NCBI RefSeq assembly: GCF_002878395.1
Contig: NC_061119.1
Location: forward strand, 15,456,492 to 15,520,491
From: Capsicum annuum
Lineage: Eukaryota > Streptophyta > Magnoliopsida > Solanales > Solanaceae
Direction of reading: 5' to 3'
Length of the DNA: 64,000 nt
Below, piece after piece: positions 1-11,129 of this stretch (positions within the stretch are counted from its first letter, which is position 1; every line of letters begins with the position of its first letter). A program made the position numbers and the translations under genes. The notes under the pieces are model-generated. The model was given only the letters and a program-made list of their open reading frames with translations. It was not told the origin of the DNA and ran no database searches.

Positions 1-102
1 GAAGAAGAAGATGATTAAAAAAAGCAGCACAGCAATGACCAACAATAAATGCAAAGAGAGAGAAAACAATAATAAATGCGAAGAGAAAGAAACACACATT
101 TT
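1..102. other. A-rich leading edge, no gene seen
   Basis: Short purine-rich stretch with GAA and AATAAATGC(A/G)AAGAGA repeats. It precedes the first copy of the tandem carboxylesterase block. I see no coding sequence or terminal motif in it. Confidence 0.4.
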
Positions 103-340
103 TTCCTCCATTTTTAGTTATATTAGGGTTTACATTGGATCAAAGTGTAAATTAAAAAACTTGTGAGTTATTCACAAAATTTTTTATTCCACAGTTAAAT
201 AGTTGTCACCTACACTCAATTATTAAAATTTGAGTCAGCTCCACTTCATTTTAAAACTTTTTTGTCACCTATAATTCAAAATCGGTTAATTAGGCTTTGG
301 ACAATGTAACTTCTTTTAACTATAAATAACCAAATAGTTC

Positions 341-604
341 TCTTCTTGGTATACATCCATGGCAGTGCCTCAATAGTAGAATTAACCATTTCAACAAATT
401 ATGATAATTACTTTCACTTTCTAGAAGCTGAAGCCAATTTATTTGTTGCATCCGTCGATTACAGATGAACCCCTGAACACCCATTACCTGTTTTATAATG
501 ATACATGGACTGTCTTGAAATAGGTTTCCAGTATTGATGCCACCAAGGACCTATGGTTCAAATTTCACGCAGATAACTTCAGAAATAGCTTCTTTTATTT
601 CATT
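341..604 (+). pseudogene. Carboxylesterase (CXE/GID1-like alpha/beta hydrolase) fragment, tandem copy 1
   Basis: In one frame the translation reads LLVYIHGSASIVE, then a short linker, then FLEAEANLFVASVDYR followed by a stop and TPEHPLPVL. This matches the plant carboxylesterase core, where HGGG(F) forms the oxyanion hole and a VDYR-xAPEHPLPA-YDDSW segment follows. Here the oxyanion motif reads HGSA, the codon after VDYR is a stop, and the frame shifts after PLPVL. The segment ends at the hAT-like TAGGGGTG terminus before the nucleophile motif GDSAGAN, so catalysis is impossible. Family assignment is by motif; the substrate is unknown. Confidence 0.7.
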
Positions 605-780
605 TAGGGGTGGCAAAGGGGCAGATTGGGTTGATATTAAAGATATTAAATAGGTTGAATTGGATACATGACCCAACCAAAATTACTTTAGGTTAAAATA
701 GGCTAAAAATTGAGTTGGGTCTTGGACCACACAATTTTACCCGCTTAGTTTAAAAAATATTAACATATTGATACTTACCC
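605..780 (+). mobile_element. hAT-like 5' terminus fragment, copy 1
   Basis: Starts TAGGGGTGGCAAAGGGGC and continues for about 175 bp with GGTTGAATTGGATA, TTGAGTTGGGTCTTG and ACCCGCTTAGT, all shared with the left end of the large hAT-like element at 20878. No right end is present, so this is a truncated piece carried inside the tandem block. No transposase coding is seen. Confidence 0.6.
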
Positions 781-984
781 TTTTTTCCTCCATTTTTAGT
801 TATATTAGTGCTTACATTGAATCAAAGTGTAAATTAAAAAACTTATGGGTTATTCTCAAACTTTCTTAATCCATAATTAAATAATTTTCACCTCCACTTC
901 TTTTTAAAACCTTTTCGTCACCTATAATTCAAAACCCCTTAATTGGGCCTTTGGATAATATAATTTCTTTTAACTAAAAATAAC

Positions 985-1070
985 AAAAAGTTCTCTTCTT
1001 GGTATACCACCAAGGACCTATGGCTCACATTTCACGCAGATAACTTTAGAAATAGTTTTTTTATCTCATG
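985..1070 (+). pseudogene. Carboxylesterase fragment, tandem copy 2 (internally deleted)
   Basis: Keeps only the two ends of the fragment seen in copy 1: CTCTTCTTGGTATA and CCACCAAGGACCTATGG onward to ATCTCATG. The HG oxyanion motif and the DYR-APEHP segment are deleted, about 160 bp relative to copy 1. It is non-functional. Confidence 0.6.
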
Positions 1071-1255
1071 TAGGGGTGTTATATGGGCGGATTGGGTTGA
1101 GATTGAAGATGTTAAATCGGTTGAATTAGATATTGGGTTGGGTCATGATCTGCCCAAATTTACTTTGAGTTTAAAGTGGCTAAAAATCATGTTGGGTCTT
1201 GACCTGCTCAATTTAACCCACTTAGTCTAAAAAAATTAACAAATTGATACTTACA
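1071..1255 (+). mobile_element. hAT-like 5' terminus fragment, copy 2
   Basis: Begins TAGGGGTGTTATATGGGCGG immediately after ATCTCATG, the same target context as the large hAT-like element at 20878. It ends in the CTTAGTCTAAAAAAATTAAC segment before copy 3 of the tandem block. The shared target context shows that the tandem block was duplicated after the hAT had inserted into the carboxylesterase copy. Confidence 0.6.
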
Positions 1256-1484
1256 CTTTGTTTCCTCCATTTTATTTATATTAGGGTTTACATTAGATCA
1301 AAGTGTAAATTAAAAAACTGGTGGGCAATTCTCAAACTTTCTTAATCCATAATTAAATAATTATCACCTAAACTATAATTATTAAAACATAATTATAGTT
1401 TTGTCAACTATAATTCAAAACCCCTTAATTGGGTCTTTGGACAATGTAACTTCTTATAACAAAAAATAACCAAAGAGCTCTTCT

Positions 1485-1621
1485 TAGTATACATCCATGG
1501 CGGTGCCTTAGTAGTAGAATCAACCATTTCAACCAATTATGATAACTACGTTCACTTTCTAGAAACTGAAGCTAATTTATTTGTTGCATCTATCGATTAC
1601 AAACAAGCCCCTAAACACACA
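1485..1621 (+). pseudogene. Carboxylesterase fragment, tandem copy 3, left part
   Basis: Encodes, allowing for a frame change, an IHGGALVVES-like oxyanion segment and NLFVASIDYKQAPKHT. This copy keeps HGGA, closer to the canonical HGGG(F) than copy 1. It is cut at 1621 inside the APEH segment by the Ogre-like element. The rest of the exon continues at 20750. The 5 bp ACACA (1617-1621) match ACACC at 20750-20754 as the target duplication. Confidence 0.75.
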
Positions 1622-1676
1622 CTTTTTATCCTTTTCAGACTTCATTTGGCGAGAAAATGGTTTGACTTCCTTAAAA

Positions 1677-1812
1677 TTACAATGACAATAACAATAACAT
1701 ACCCAGTGTATTTCCACCTAGTAGGGTCTGGGGAGGGTAGAGTGTACGCAGACCATACCACTACCTCAAGAGAAGTAGAGAGGTTGTTTCCGATAGACCC
1801 CTGTCTTAGGAC
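1677..1812 (-). repeat. SINE-like (Au/TS type) 3' region forming the LINE tail
   Basis: The minus strand reads GGGGTCTATCGGAAACAACC, then CTGCGTACACTCTACCCTCC, CCAGACCCTAC and CACTGGGTATGTTATTGTT. This is the conserved 3' half typical of the plant Au/TS SINEs. Because the 15-bp target duplication lies immediately outside it, it is best read as the LINE's own 3' end, the part a SINE partner would copy, and not as a separate SINE. Confidence 0.6.
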
Positions 1813-1989
1813 CAATAACAGTTTAACCAATAAAAAAAGTAAGCGCATATAAACTAGTATGGTACACAAAACAAACTAACAGTATAATAAACACAAAAGA
1901 TAAGTGAATAATAAACTAGTATAGGATGCAAAAAAGCCAACACCACTCACCCCAAAAACTATAGCCGCAACATTACGAACCAGAAACTC

Positions 1990-3800
1990 CAGACCCAAAG
2001 GAGCACTCTCCTATTACTACCGCTATGCTCTTACCCCCTAACCCTCTACCCTAATCTACATCCTCCATGCCTTCCTATCAAGGTTCATATTCTCTGTAAG
2101 CTGTAATTGCTCCATATCATGCCTAATCACGTACCTTCAATATTTCTTTAGTCTACCTCTAGCCCACCTAAAATCATCTATAGCCAGAGTCTCACACCTC
2201 CGTACTGGAGCATCAGTGCCCCTCCTTATCATATGCTCGAACCAATGTATCCTTACTTCTCACAACTTATCCTCCACCGAGGCAACTCCTACCTTCTCCT
2301 AAATAATCTCATTCCTTACCCTATCTTTCCTGGTATGTCCATACATCCATTAAAACATTCGCATCTCTGTCACCTTCTCCTTTTGGATGTGGGAGTTCTT
2401 AACTGGCCAACACTCCACTCTATACAACATAGCCATCCAAACTACCACTCTATAGAACTTACCTTTAAGCTTTGGGGGCACCTTCTTATCACAAAGGACT
2501 CCCAAAGCGAGCCTCCACTTCAACCACCCTGCCCTAATACGATAAATGACATCCTCATCAATCTCACTATTACCCTGAATTATAGACCCCAGATACTTAA
2601 AACTCTCTTTTTTCTGGATGGCCTAAAAGTCTAGCTTCACAACCACTCCATCTTCTTGCGACATACCACTGAATTTAGACTCCAAGTACTCCATCTTGGT
2701 TCTACTTAATCGAAAACATTTAGATTCAAGCTTCTATCTCAAAATCTCCAACTTATCACTAATTCTACCCCTAGTCTAGTCGATCAGAACCACATCATCT
2801 GCAAATAACATACACCAAGGCACCTTCCCTTGAATATGTCGCATCAAAACATCCATCACCAAGGCAAATAGAAATGGGTAAAGAGTCGATCCCTGGTGCA
2901 ACCCTATCAAAATTATGAAGTGCTTCAAATCTCCACCTACCGTCCTCACACGAGTCTTCACACTATCATACATATCCTTAATCGAACTAGTGTACACCAC
3001 GAGCACCCCTCTAACCTCCAAGCACCTCCATAGAATCTCCATAGGAACTCTGCCATATGCCTTCTCTAGATCAATAAACACCATGTGCAAATCTTTCTTC
3101 CTCTCTCAAAACTGTTCCACTATTCTCCTCACAAGGTGAATGGCCTCAGTGGTCGAGTGACCAGGCATGAAACCAAACTGCTTCTCAGAGATCATCATGA
3201 TTCTCCTCATCCTTAACTTTACCACTCTTTCCCAAACCTTCATAGTATGACTCAACAACTTAATACCTCTATAGTTGTTACAACTTTGAAGGTCTTCTTT
3301 GTTCTTATACATTGGAATCATTGGGCTCTACCTCCATGATTCAGGCATCTCAGTAGCTCTAAAAATAATGTTAAACAACCTTGTCAACCACTCCAGACCT
3401 GCCCTGCTAGTGCTCTTCTAAATATCTACTGGAATCTTGTCTGGCCCCGTCGCCCTACCCCGCCGCATCCTGCAAATAGCTCTCTTGACCTCCTCAGCCT
3501 CGATACGCCCACAAGAACTATAATTATGACCCTTATTAGATATCTCTAAGTTTCCCAACATAGAACCTTTGTCCCCATCGTCATTCAAAAGTTTATGAAA
3601 ATAGGACTGCCACCCCTCCCTAATAAGGACATCCTCAACAAACACTATACCATCTTCTCCTTTGATGCACTTTACTTGGTTAAGGTTATGAGCCCTCCAC
3701 TCCTTGGCCTTGACCATCTTATAAAACTTCTCATCTCCGTCTTTCTCCTCTAAAGCCGCATATAAACTCTCAAAAGTTGTTGTCTTAGTCATCGTAACTG
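1990..3800 (-). pseudogene. LINE reverse transcriptase (RTE clade), degenerate
   Basis: In reading order the minus strand gives MRRGRATGPDKIPVD (RT N-terminal motif), [64 protein letters not shown] and [11 protein letters not shown], where FADD is the catalytic pair. Below 2700 come a VKLDF-type segment, a YLGSII motif and RGRPKKYW (about 2130), the usual RTE C-terminal region. The reading frame changes several times and has in-frame stops. Function when alive: reverse transcription primed from nicked genomic DNA. Confidence 0.8.
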
Positions 3801-4106
3801 CAAACTTAGCCTCTCTTCTTGCTACCTTATACTCTTTCTTATTCTTCTACCTTTCTTCATCATCGTTGTTCCCAACCAACTTAGCATAAGCTACCTTCTT
3901 AGACTCCACCTTTTTCTTGACCTCTTTATTCCACCACCAGTCTCCTCGATGTTTGCCAAATGGACCTCTCGAGACACCCAACACCTCTCTAGCAGCCTTC
4001 CTAATGCAACTGGAAGTTGTCTCCCACATATTATCCATACCCCCTCTACTCTCCCAAGCCCTCCTACTCTTTTACTTTTCTTTCATCTCCAAAGCACTAG
4101 CCAAAG

Positions 4107-4930
4107 TCAAGCTACCCCACTTAATCTTGGGTCGTGCCTCCCCACTTCTCTTCTTTTTTCCCTTATTGATAACCAAGTCATCACCAACAACCTATGTTGA
4201 GTCAAGAGATTCTCGCTAGGTATGACTTTACAGTCTTTACATAGTGCTCTATCCCCTTTTCTAAGAAGTAAAAAGTCTATTTGAGTCTTGGCCACTAAAC
4301 TACAAAACGTAATAAGGTGATCCTCCTTCTTTGTAAAGCTCAAATTTTCTATCCACAACCTAAAAGCCCTAGAAAAATCCAAAAAAAAAGCTCCTCCTTC
4401 ATTCCGCTCACCAAAACTGAAACTACCATGCACATCATCATACCCTTTCGACAAAGACCCAATATGCCCATTAAAATCCTCTCCCACGAAAAGCTTCTCA
4501 GTGCTCGGGATACTCCTCACCACCTTCTCTAAAACCTCCTAGAATTCCTTATTCTCCTCTTCGTCCAAACCTACTTGCGGGGTGTAGGCACTAATAACGT
4601 CCACCGTAGACCCTCCCATGACCAAGTTAAGAGATATCAGTCTATCACTAACTCTCTTTACCTCTACCACCTGCTCCCTAAGATCTTCATCTACTAAGAT
4701 ACCTACCCCATTTCTATGTCTTGCGCTACCTGAGTACTACAACTTATATCCATCCATATATCTCGCTTTAGTGCCTACCCATTTAGTTTCTTGAACACAC
4801 GCCACACTAACCTTTCTCTTTCTAAGAATCTTTACCAACTCTATAGACTTACCCTGCAAAGTACCGATGTTCTAAGACCCAACTCGCAACCTACAAGCTC
4901 CCTTATCCCGCCTAACCTAACTACCCCTAG
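4107..4930 (-). pseudogene. LINE endonuclease domain (EEP/apurinic type), degenerate
   Basis: Translated fragments include RVGSQNIGTLQGKS, VACVQETKWVGTKA, ISAYTPQVGLDEEEN, GEDFNGHIGSLS and TQIDFLLLRKGD. QETK and DFNGHIG are metal-binding and catalytic motifs of the exonuclease-endonuclease-phosphatase fold used by LINEs to nick the target. The longest open stretch (138 codons, 4107-4523) contains the DFNGH motif. A stop lies before it (KEF-stop-EVLEK). The reverse transcriptase follows directly downstream. Confidence 0.8.
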
Positions 4931-5775
4931 CCTCTAACCCTAAACTCGATCCTAGACTCGACCCAGACCTAACCCCCAAACCCCGACCCAGACCCAACAC
5001 CTCCTAAACCTGACCCCTACCCCAACCTATGATATTCCCCTAGTCTACCATCGCTAATCACAACCATAATGCAACAAAGGGGGATCAAGATAAGGGAAAA
5101 GGGCACACTAGTTAAAATAAAGTCAATAAAGGAGCTAGGGGCACTGACAACAATCTATAATAGATAGAGAGCAACAAAACCAATAATATAACACAAATTT
5201 TGATAAATAATATTCAATAGTGGGAACTAATACTACCACAATTAATATATATGCTAGTACATCAAGCAACAGTAATCAGACAAGGCAACACACTCCAAAA
5301 CTACTAAGAAAAATAAAAAGATTCACACGTAAAACACTATTACAAAGTAACCAATCAACAAGAAATTTGACATCCACAACCAGATAATTAGCCAAGACGC
5401 TACAAAACAAGAATCCCAATAAGAATAGTGCAGAACACTACCAGTAGTAGACCCTAAAAATCAAGAAAGCTATACACAACTAGAGAAGATGGATCGCGTG
5501 CACCTAATCGAAGCTGGGTTGTGTCCGTATACTTGGTTGAGTCACTGGATTCCAAAAATTTGCAGTAGAAATTGGTCACCAAAATAGTATCGTCGGAATA
5601 GTGTCACTGGAATAGTGTTGCTGGAATAGTATTCCTGACACCTGAATGTCATCGGGTAGTATCTGGAGTATCTTTTGAGCAAAGTTCGATGCTTCCCACT
5701 TACACCATCGCTGGAGTCGAGCCGGCGAAAACCCTAGTGTCACCGCCAATAGCAGTGCTGAGAAGGGGAATCGGG

Positions 5776-5826
5776 GAAGAGAGAGAGAAGGGGATAGAGA
5801 GAGAACTTGAGAGAGAGAGAATGGGG
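5776..5826. repeat. (GA)n-rich simple repeat
   Basis: Runs of GAGAGA on the plus strand within the 5' portion of the LINE insertion. No other structure recognised. Confidence 0.6.
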
Positions 5827-8237
5827 GTGAAAGGGAGTAACCCTGACCTATTTCTGGCACGTCTATGTCATCAACGGCGTTGGATTCAGCCGTTCATTCC
5901 AAGATGAGTTCGCCATAAAAAGATCATCGGAGAGAGCCCCAAGTATACCATGTTAAAGCAGCTTCACTAGAAAATCGTGCTCCACGACCGTTGAGTTTGA
6001 CCCCTATTTTTGTATAATTAATTACACATTTTTGACTTACTTAAAACTATTTCAAAATATTCAACAAAATTTTGAAATAATTTTAAAAAGTTCACCGAGT
6101 CGCCCCTTGATTTTTTATAAAAAAAAATTAAGAAAAAATTAAAAGAGTTTCAAAGGTTCAAAAATAGAAATAAACCTTTAAAACTAGAGAAACTGGGTAA
6201 GGGTTCAATTAACACCTTAAAAAGATTTTAAGGCACTTAGGAGCGTCAATTTATATCGGTTTACCAAAAGTAATAACCTAACTAACTAAAAGTGGCTAAA
6301 TTTTCCAAAGACTTAATTTTATAGGACATACTAACATTATTTATTTAAACATTTAAAATTGTATTTATTTATCCAATGAGAAAACATTCAGTTGAAGTAA
6401 ACTAAGTTGTAATTTTTTTCAAATTTAAGAGGAAAATAATTTTTGTTTTTGTAGAGGTTTAACATGCGTGATGATACAAGACTACACAACATCAAAGCCA
6501 CAGATAAATCATTAGGATGAAGATAGTCCATCGTATAGTGCTATTTTGATCAAAACGAAACTCACTTGATATGAAGAAAAATTGTAAAGAATTTTTTTTA
6601 ATCGTCGAGCAATCAATTACAACGAGATAAAGACTCTTGAAATTATCAAAAACCATTTTTCACACTAAGGTAATATTCAACTATCAAACACATACTACAT
6701 CAGCAACATCAATCAATCAATTCAATTACATCAAAATGATGACTCGGGGACGAGAAAAGAAAAAAAATAAAGAAAGTCATACAATTTTCATCGCAAACAG
6801 TCTATGGCCTTTAAGGTCATCTACAACATATAATCCCACCAACACAAGGAAACATAAATCAAACTATCATACAGTCAAAAATCAACAGAGAAAAAGAAAA
6901 GAAAAATGGAAGTTTTACCTTTTTAGGGGAAGCAAACAAGACAACAATCTTAGCCTAATGGAATTCCCACCATAAGATACTATGTTTGTTTCTCCAGATA
7001 TTATGATTCTAACTCGTTGGAGTTCAACTTTTCATCGAAATTGAGTTTTTGAACTCTCCAAGAATTTTGGTTGTGTGATGTTAGAAGCATGCGCCTCCCA
7101 AACTTCTAAGTTTTTCCCAAAATTCTCCTCACATTCAACAATAAGAGGGAGAGGTTTATATAGAAACCCAAAATCCTACTTCTTGATTGTTTTTGTGATG
7201 TGGGATAAAAAATTCAAGGGTATTTTTGGAAAATTACAATGAAAGATTGGCTGATGTTTTGCCGGTTAATGACATTGGTTGTTGACTGTTTGGTCGTTGT
7301 TGTTGTTTGTTGTTGATACTGTTGTATTATTGCTAGCTATCGCAATTGGAGTTGCTGTTGTGGTAGATTCCTTGGTGCATTAAACTTGTGGTTGTTGTAC
7401 AATATTTATGTTGAAGTTGTCTATTTGATATTGTTGCTGTTAATTGGGTAGGAGAAATAAAGGTAGACCGGGTCACGGGTCGATTGTATAGGTCACTGGA
7501 CTATTTAGTTAATGGGCTGGTGGGATTGGGAGAAGTTAGGAGACATGAGTTGGGCCAGTATGGGTATTGGGTTGGTAATTATTGCTGCTTTTTTTAAGTG
7601 GGCTGGATAGGTCATGTATTATTGGGCTCGTGTTGTTAGGGTTATGGGCTAGGTCAGGTCAACTTTTTAAAAAGGAAATTAGGGTTTAAATTAGTTAGAA
7701 TTTAGGACCACTTTATTTAATAAATAATCCTAAATTATAATTTCAGTCAACTTTATTTAAATTTAAATCATATTGAACAATCAATTGGTCAATTGTATCG
7801 CAATTGTGACCAAATTGATTTCAATTATAATCAAATTCAATAAATCAACTAAAATTATAATAAAATGTGATATGAATTATCAATCGCTTTAACTCAAAAC
7901 TTCTTGGTTTACCAAAATCAAACAAATATTTTTTCAAGTAATTTTTTCTTGCAAGTAAATTATATTTAAATCAATATTTTTTCTTTGAATTAATTTTAGA
8001 GACAACCCTTTATTAACATCAAATTTTTAATAAAATAATAATAATTTTCTTAAGTAACAAAATTATATAATCTTGTATATACAAATACGAGAATATATAA
8101 TCGCTACTTAAACTGATAAAAATACCTAGGAAATATGTTGAAACTTTCTTTTCAGGTACGATAAATGTTTTAATTTTGTTTAAAACCAAAGAAACTCAAA
8201 ATGAAACTCAGTCGTGAAGGACAAAAATTAGGTGTCA

Positions 8238-9099
8238 ACAACTGCCCCTCCCATTGGGTTGGGTTAATGCAAGCAACCCTGGGCAAAGGGAGTTTGACAT
8301 TCCTAATTTTGTCTGACCGCAAATTCGTTACCCAAAAGGGTTGATTTTTGCATGAGTTTTGTGGAGTTATGGTTGGACCATTGTATAGGGTTTCCTACAT
8401 ATCTCAGGTTACATGAGAATTCAGGCCACTTGTAGTTCATAAAGCTTGATTTCAAAGCATAATTTTCAAAGAATTCACAAGCCATTTCAAATTTTGGTAA
8501 AACTGAAGAGCTGTGGAATAAGAGAAATAGGGGAAGGTTGGAATACAGTCAAATGTTCTACATAGAGCCCAGCCTACAAATCCCAGTGATTCAGGAAATC
8601 AGATTGTTTGTTGTTGTACTCAATTGATAGAAAAGAAAGTCTTTTATTTTAGATGATCTTTAGCTCGGGATGAGTACTAAGTTATTTGATCTTATATAAA
8701 AGAGGCTTGTAACCTCTTAACCATGAATATGGGATCCTTCACATCCATAGATAAGAGTTTACTTGGACATAATTTCTAAAACTCTAAGTGCGTTATCACT
8801 CGAATTTGAAGGAAAGAGAATGTTACTTCTAGTATAAGTTTAGAAGTATCCTGAAAGTGAAACTGAAACTAGAATATCTCAAAATATCCCTCATGCCTTC
8901 TAATGGTGATATGGTTTAATGGTGGTGGAAGTCGTCCTTTAGTTCGTATCCAAAGAGTTTGATATTCCTCTTCGAACTATGCCCCAGTTTACTGCTAAGA
9001 AAAAGTTCTATGTTGTGTTATGTCCTTATTGGAGTCGTCCGCACCTATGGTTTTAATTTGAGAATTCCAAACCTGTTTTAACATGCTATGCTGAAATAG
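8238..9099 (-). other. Polypurine tract and unresolved 3' sequence of the Ogre-like element
   Basis: Directly inside the 3' LTR the element strand reads AATGGGAGGGGCAGTTG, a purine-rich tract suited to priming plus-strand synthesis. The next 840 bp have no ORF I can assign. A motif near 8385-8440 (CCTACATATCTCAGG, AATTCAGGCCACTTGTAGTTC) resembles the tripled motif at 11130-11395. Confidence 0.55.
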
Positions 9100-9965
9100 T
9101 TAAATCAATTTGAACAAACACTTTGAATGGAGTGACGGGCCAATACATCTCATTGAAAGGCGGACGACCTATTTTGAATTTAACATACCACCTTGGAAGA
9201 GATGACAGCCCAACATGTCTCATTGAAAATATAACATGCCACTTGAACATTGGTGACAACCCAATGTGTCTCATTGAAAGGAAGACGACCAATACTGAAC
9301 ATAATATGTCACTTTGAATAGAGTGACGATCCAACGTGTCTTGTTGAAAGGCGGATGACCTATTTTGAATGTAATGCACCACTTGAATGGGGGGATGGTT
9401 CAATATGTAACATTGAAAGGCGAACAACCAATATTAAATATAATATGTCACTTAAACGGGGTGGCAACCCAATGTGTCTCATTGAAAGGTGGATGACCTA
9501 TCTTGAATATACTGTGTCACTTTGAAAGGGGTGATGGCCCAATGTGTCTCATTGAAAGGCAGATGACCCATTTTTAATGTAGCGTGTCACTTTGAATAGG
9601 GTTATGGCCCAATGTGTCTCATTGAAAGGCTGATGACCCATCTTGAATGTAACATGTCACTTTGAATAGGATGATGGCCTAATGTATCTCGTTGAAAGGC
9701 GGATGACTTATCTTGAATGTAAATTATCACTTTGAACAAGATGATGGCTCAATTGTCTCATTGAAAGGTGGGCGACCTATCTTGAATATAGCGTGCCACT
9801 TTGAATGAGGTGACGGCCTAACGTATCCCCTTCAAAGACAGATGACCTATCTTGCATTTAATGCTTCACTTTGAACGGGGTGATGACCCAGTGTGTCTTA
9901 TTGAAAAGTGGACAGCCTATCTTGAATATAACATGTCATTTTGAATGTGGTGGCAGTCTAAATAT
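9100..9965. repeat. Tandem array, about 12 copies of a roughly 70-bp unit
   Basis: The landmark CATTGAAAGG with variants recurs at about 9151, 9271, 9341, 9411, 9480, 9551, 9621, 9691, 9760, 9830 and 9900. Each is flanked by GACGACC/GATGACC, a TTGAAT segment and CACTTTGAA. Spacing is close to 70 bp except for one shortened unit near 9221 (about 50 bp). The period is not a multiple of three, so the ORFs across it are incidental. Tandem repeats near the 3' end are known in Ogre elements and can seed satellite DNA. Confidence 0.85.
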
Positions 9966-11129
9966 AATAAGATATGTCCATTAGAAAGAGTGGTTGAACC
10001 AAATAAGATGTGCCCTTTGAAAGAATGGATGACCCAAATATAATGAACTTTATCTTTGAATCGGGAGTTATTTAAAAGACTTGTGCATATCCTGAGATTT
10101 TGTATTGGATCCTCAAACATTGAGAAGATACTTTTGCAATATTTCTTAGACGTGATCTTGCATAACGTCACCTATATAACTTAACAACACTCATTAATAT
10201 ACAATAATTTGTTATAACTAAGTCTGGATTGTAACATAAGATAGAGTTTAAAGATAAAGATGGAGTTGTTTGACTCATGATGAGTAGAGATAGTAGTTCG
10301 GATAATATCTCCACATCTTCATCGTTATGCCCGATCATTTTCAAATAAAATTAGAGAAAGTGTTAGATATCGTAATAAAGTAATAGAAACATAAATCAAG
10401 ACGGAAATATAGGATAGAAGTTGTCTGGATTACTATAGTAAGACCACAGTGGTTCTGATAATGCCCTTTGTCATGCTTAAGTGTGTCCATATTGTGACTT
10501 TACTATCATGCATCCAAAGAAAAATTCTTAGCTTTGAGAGACTGGTTGTGTTGGTATTGTCTTGCTCTCCTGATGCACCTTGTTGATTATTTATTTGAAA
10601 ACTTTTCTGATCTTAAAGTATGACTTTTATGGAATTTTTTATGATCTTCCTCAAAAATTCTGCCCCGGTCTATAACATATAAGTTCCGAACTTTCTTATA
10701 ACTTGTGTCATTTATGAGTATGGAATTTTTTAGATCTTCTCAAAAAATCTGCCTTAGTCTAAAATGCAAAGTACTTGAATTGTTTCTGATGTAGAGTACT
10801 TTAAGCATAGAGAACTTCAAAAATTATGCAATAATATCAGCTTCAACGACATTTGATTTTTAACATTGTAGCCAATGTCAAATTCTGTGAAATTTTTTAG
10901 ACCTTCTCAAAAATTTCTGCCCCAATTACATGCTTTAATGTCATCTTCATTCAACTTGAGAAAGGATCCTTTAATGATTTTTTGAGATCTTCTAAAAAAT
11001 CTTGTCGTCTTTTCTATGAAAATATTATGGGAAATATGACCGAGATAGTGTGGCACCGACATATTCCATTGAGGTAGGAAAGGTAGTTCCAATATAAGAT
11101 GAAAAGATAATTCTTCTAAGGGATTAACC
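9966..11129. other. Ogre-like interior, no gene recognised
   Basis: AT-rich sequence with loosely repeated phrases, GATCTTCTCAAAAATCTGCC-like, near 10660, 10735 and 10905. This suggests another decayed repeat series. No RT, protease or integrase motif was found on either strand. Confidence 0.4.

Larger units (their letters stand above)
103..1621. repeat. Three tandem copies of a carboxylesterase-fragment + hAT-end unit
   Basis: The landmark TTTCCTCCATTTT followed by TTATATTAG recurs at about 106, 784 and 1260, each time followed by the same AT-rich stretch and then carboxylesterase-like coding sequence. Copy 1 (about 103-780) is the longest. Copy 2 (about 781-1258) has lost most of the coding part: it jumps from the CTTCTTGGTATA motif straight to CCACCAAGGACC. 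Copy 3 begins at about 1259, is interrupted at 1621 by the Ogre-like element and resumes at 20750. Copies 1 and 2 end with about 180 bp of the terminus of a hAT-like element; copy 3 runs into the complete hAT at 20878. Confidence 0.75.
1677..6031 (-). mobile_element. RTE-type LINE (non-LTR retrotransposon)
   Basis: Flanked by TTGACTTCCTTAAAA (1662-1676) and TTGACTTACTTAAAA (6032-6046). This is a 15-bp direct repeat with one mismatch, as expected for target-primed reverse transcription. On the minus strand it encodes an apurinic-type endonuclease followed by a LINE reverse transcriptase and a C-terminal domain, and it ends in a TTATTGTTATTG tail. The domain order, the absence of a separate ORF1 and the wording of both domains fit the plant RTE clade. 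Many stops and frameshifts make it dead. The 5' 1.1 kb (4930-6031) has no recognisable protein. Confidence 0.8.
1622..8237 (-). repeat. 3' LTR of the Ogre-like element (interrupted by a LINE)
   Basis: Aligns with the other LTR (17223-20749) in two blocks: 1622-1676, then 6047-8237. The 4.36 kb LINE lies between them. It lacks about 1.28 kb that the other LTR has (roughly 17670-18953). Its outer edge reads CTTTTTATCC where the partner reads TGTTTTATCC. The inner edge GGTGTCA abuts the polypurine tract. The 7200-7650 part is rich in GTTGTT runs, which are LTR sequence and not a gene. Confidence 0.8.

Noticed and set aside
1677..1812. Independent SINE insertion next to the LINE
   Set aside because: No separate target duplication is found between it and the LINE, and the only duplication brackets both.
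2233..2634. 133-codon plus-strand ORF
   Set aside because: It is antisense to the C-terminal domain of the LINE reverse transcriptase, which shows family motifs such as RGRPKKYW.
4930..4960. Telomere-like CTAACCCTAA
   Set aside because: Only one or two units in a C-rich stretch of the LINE 5' region; not an interstitial telomere array.
9086..9427. 113-codon minus-strand ORF with repeated motifs
   Set aside because: It lies across the 70-bp tandem array, whose period is not a multiple of three, so it is not a repeat protein.
9100..9965. CRISPR-like repeat array
   Set aside because: Repeats are contiguous degenerate 70-bp units without unique spacers, in a plant retrotransposon.
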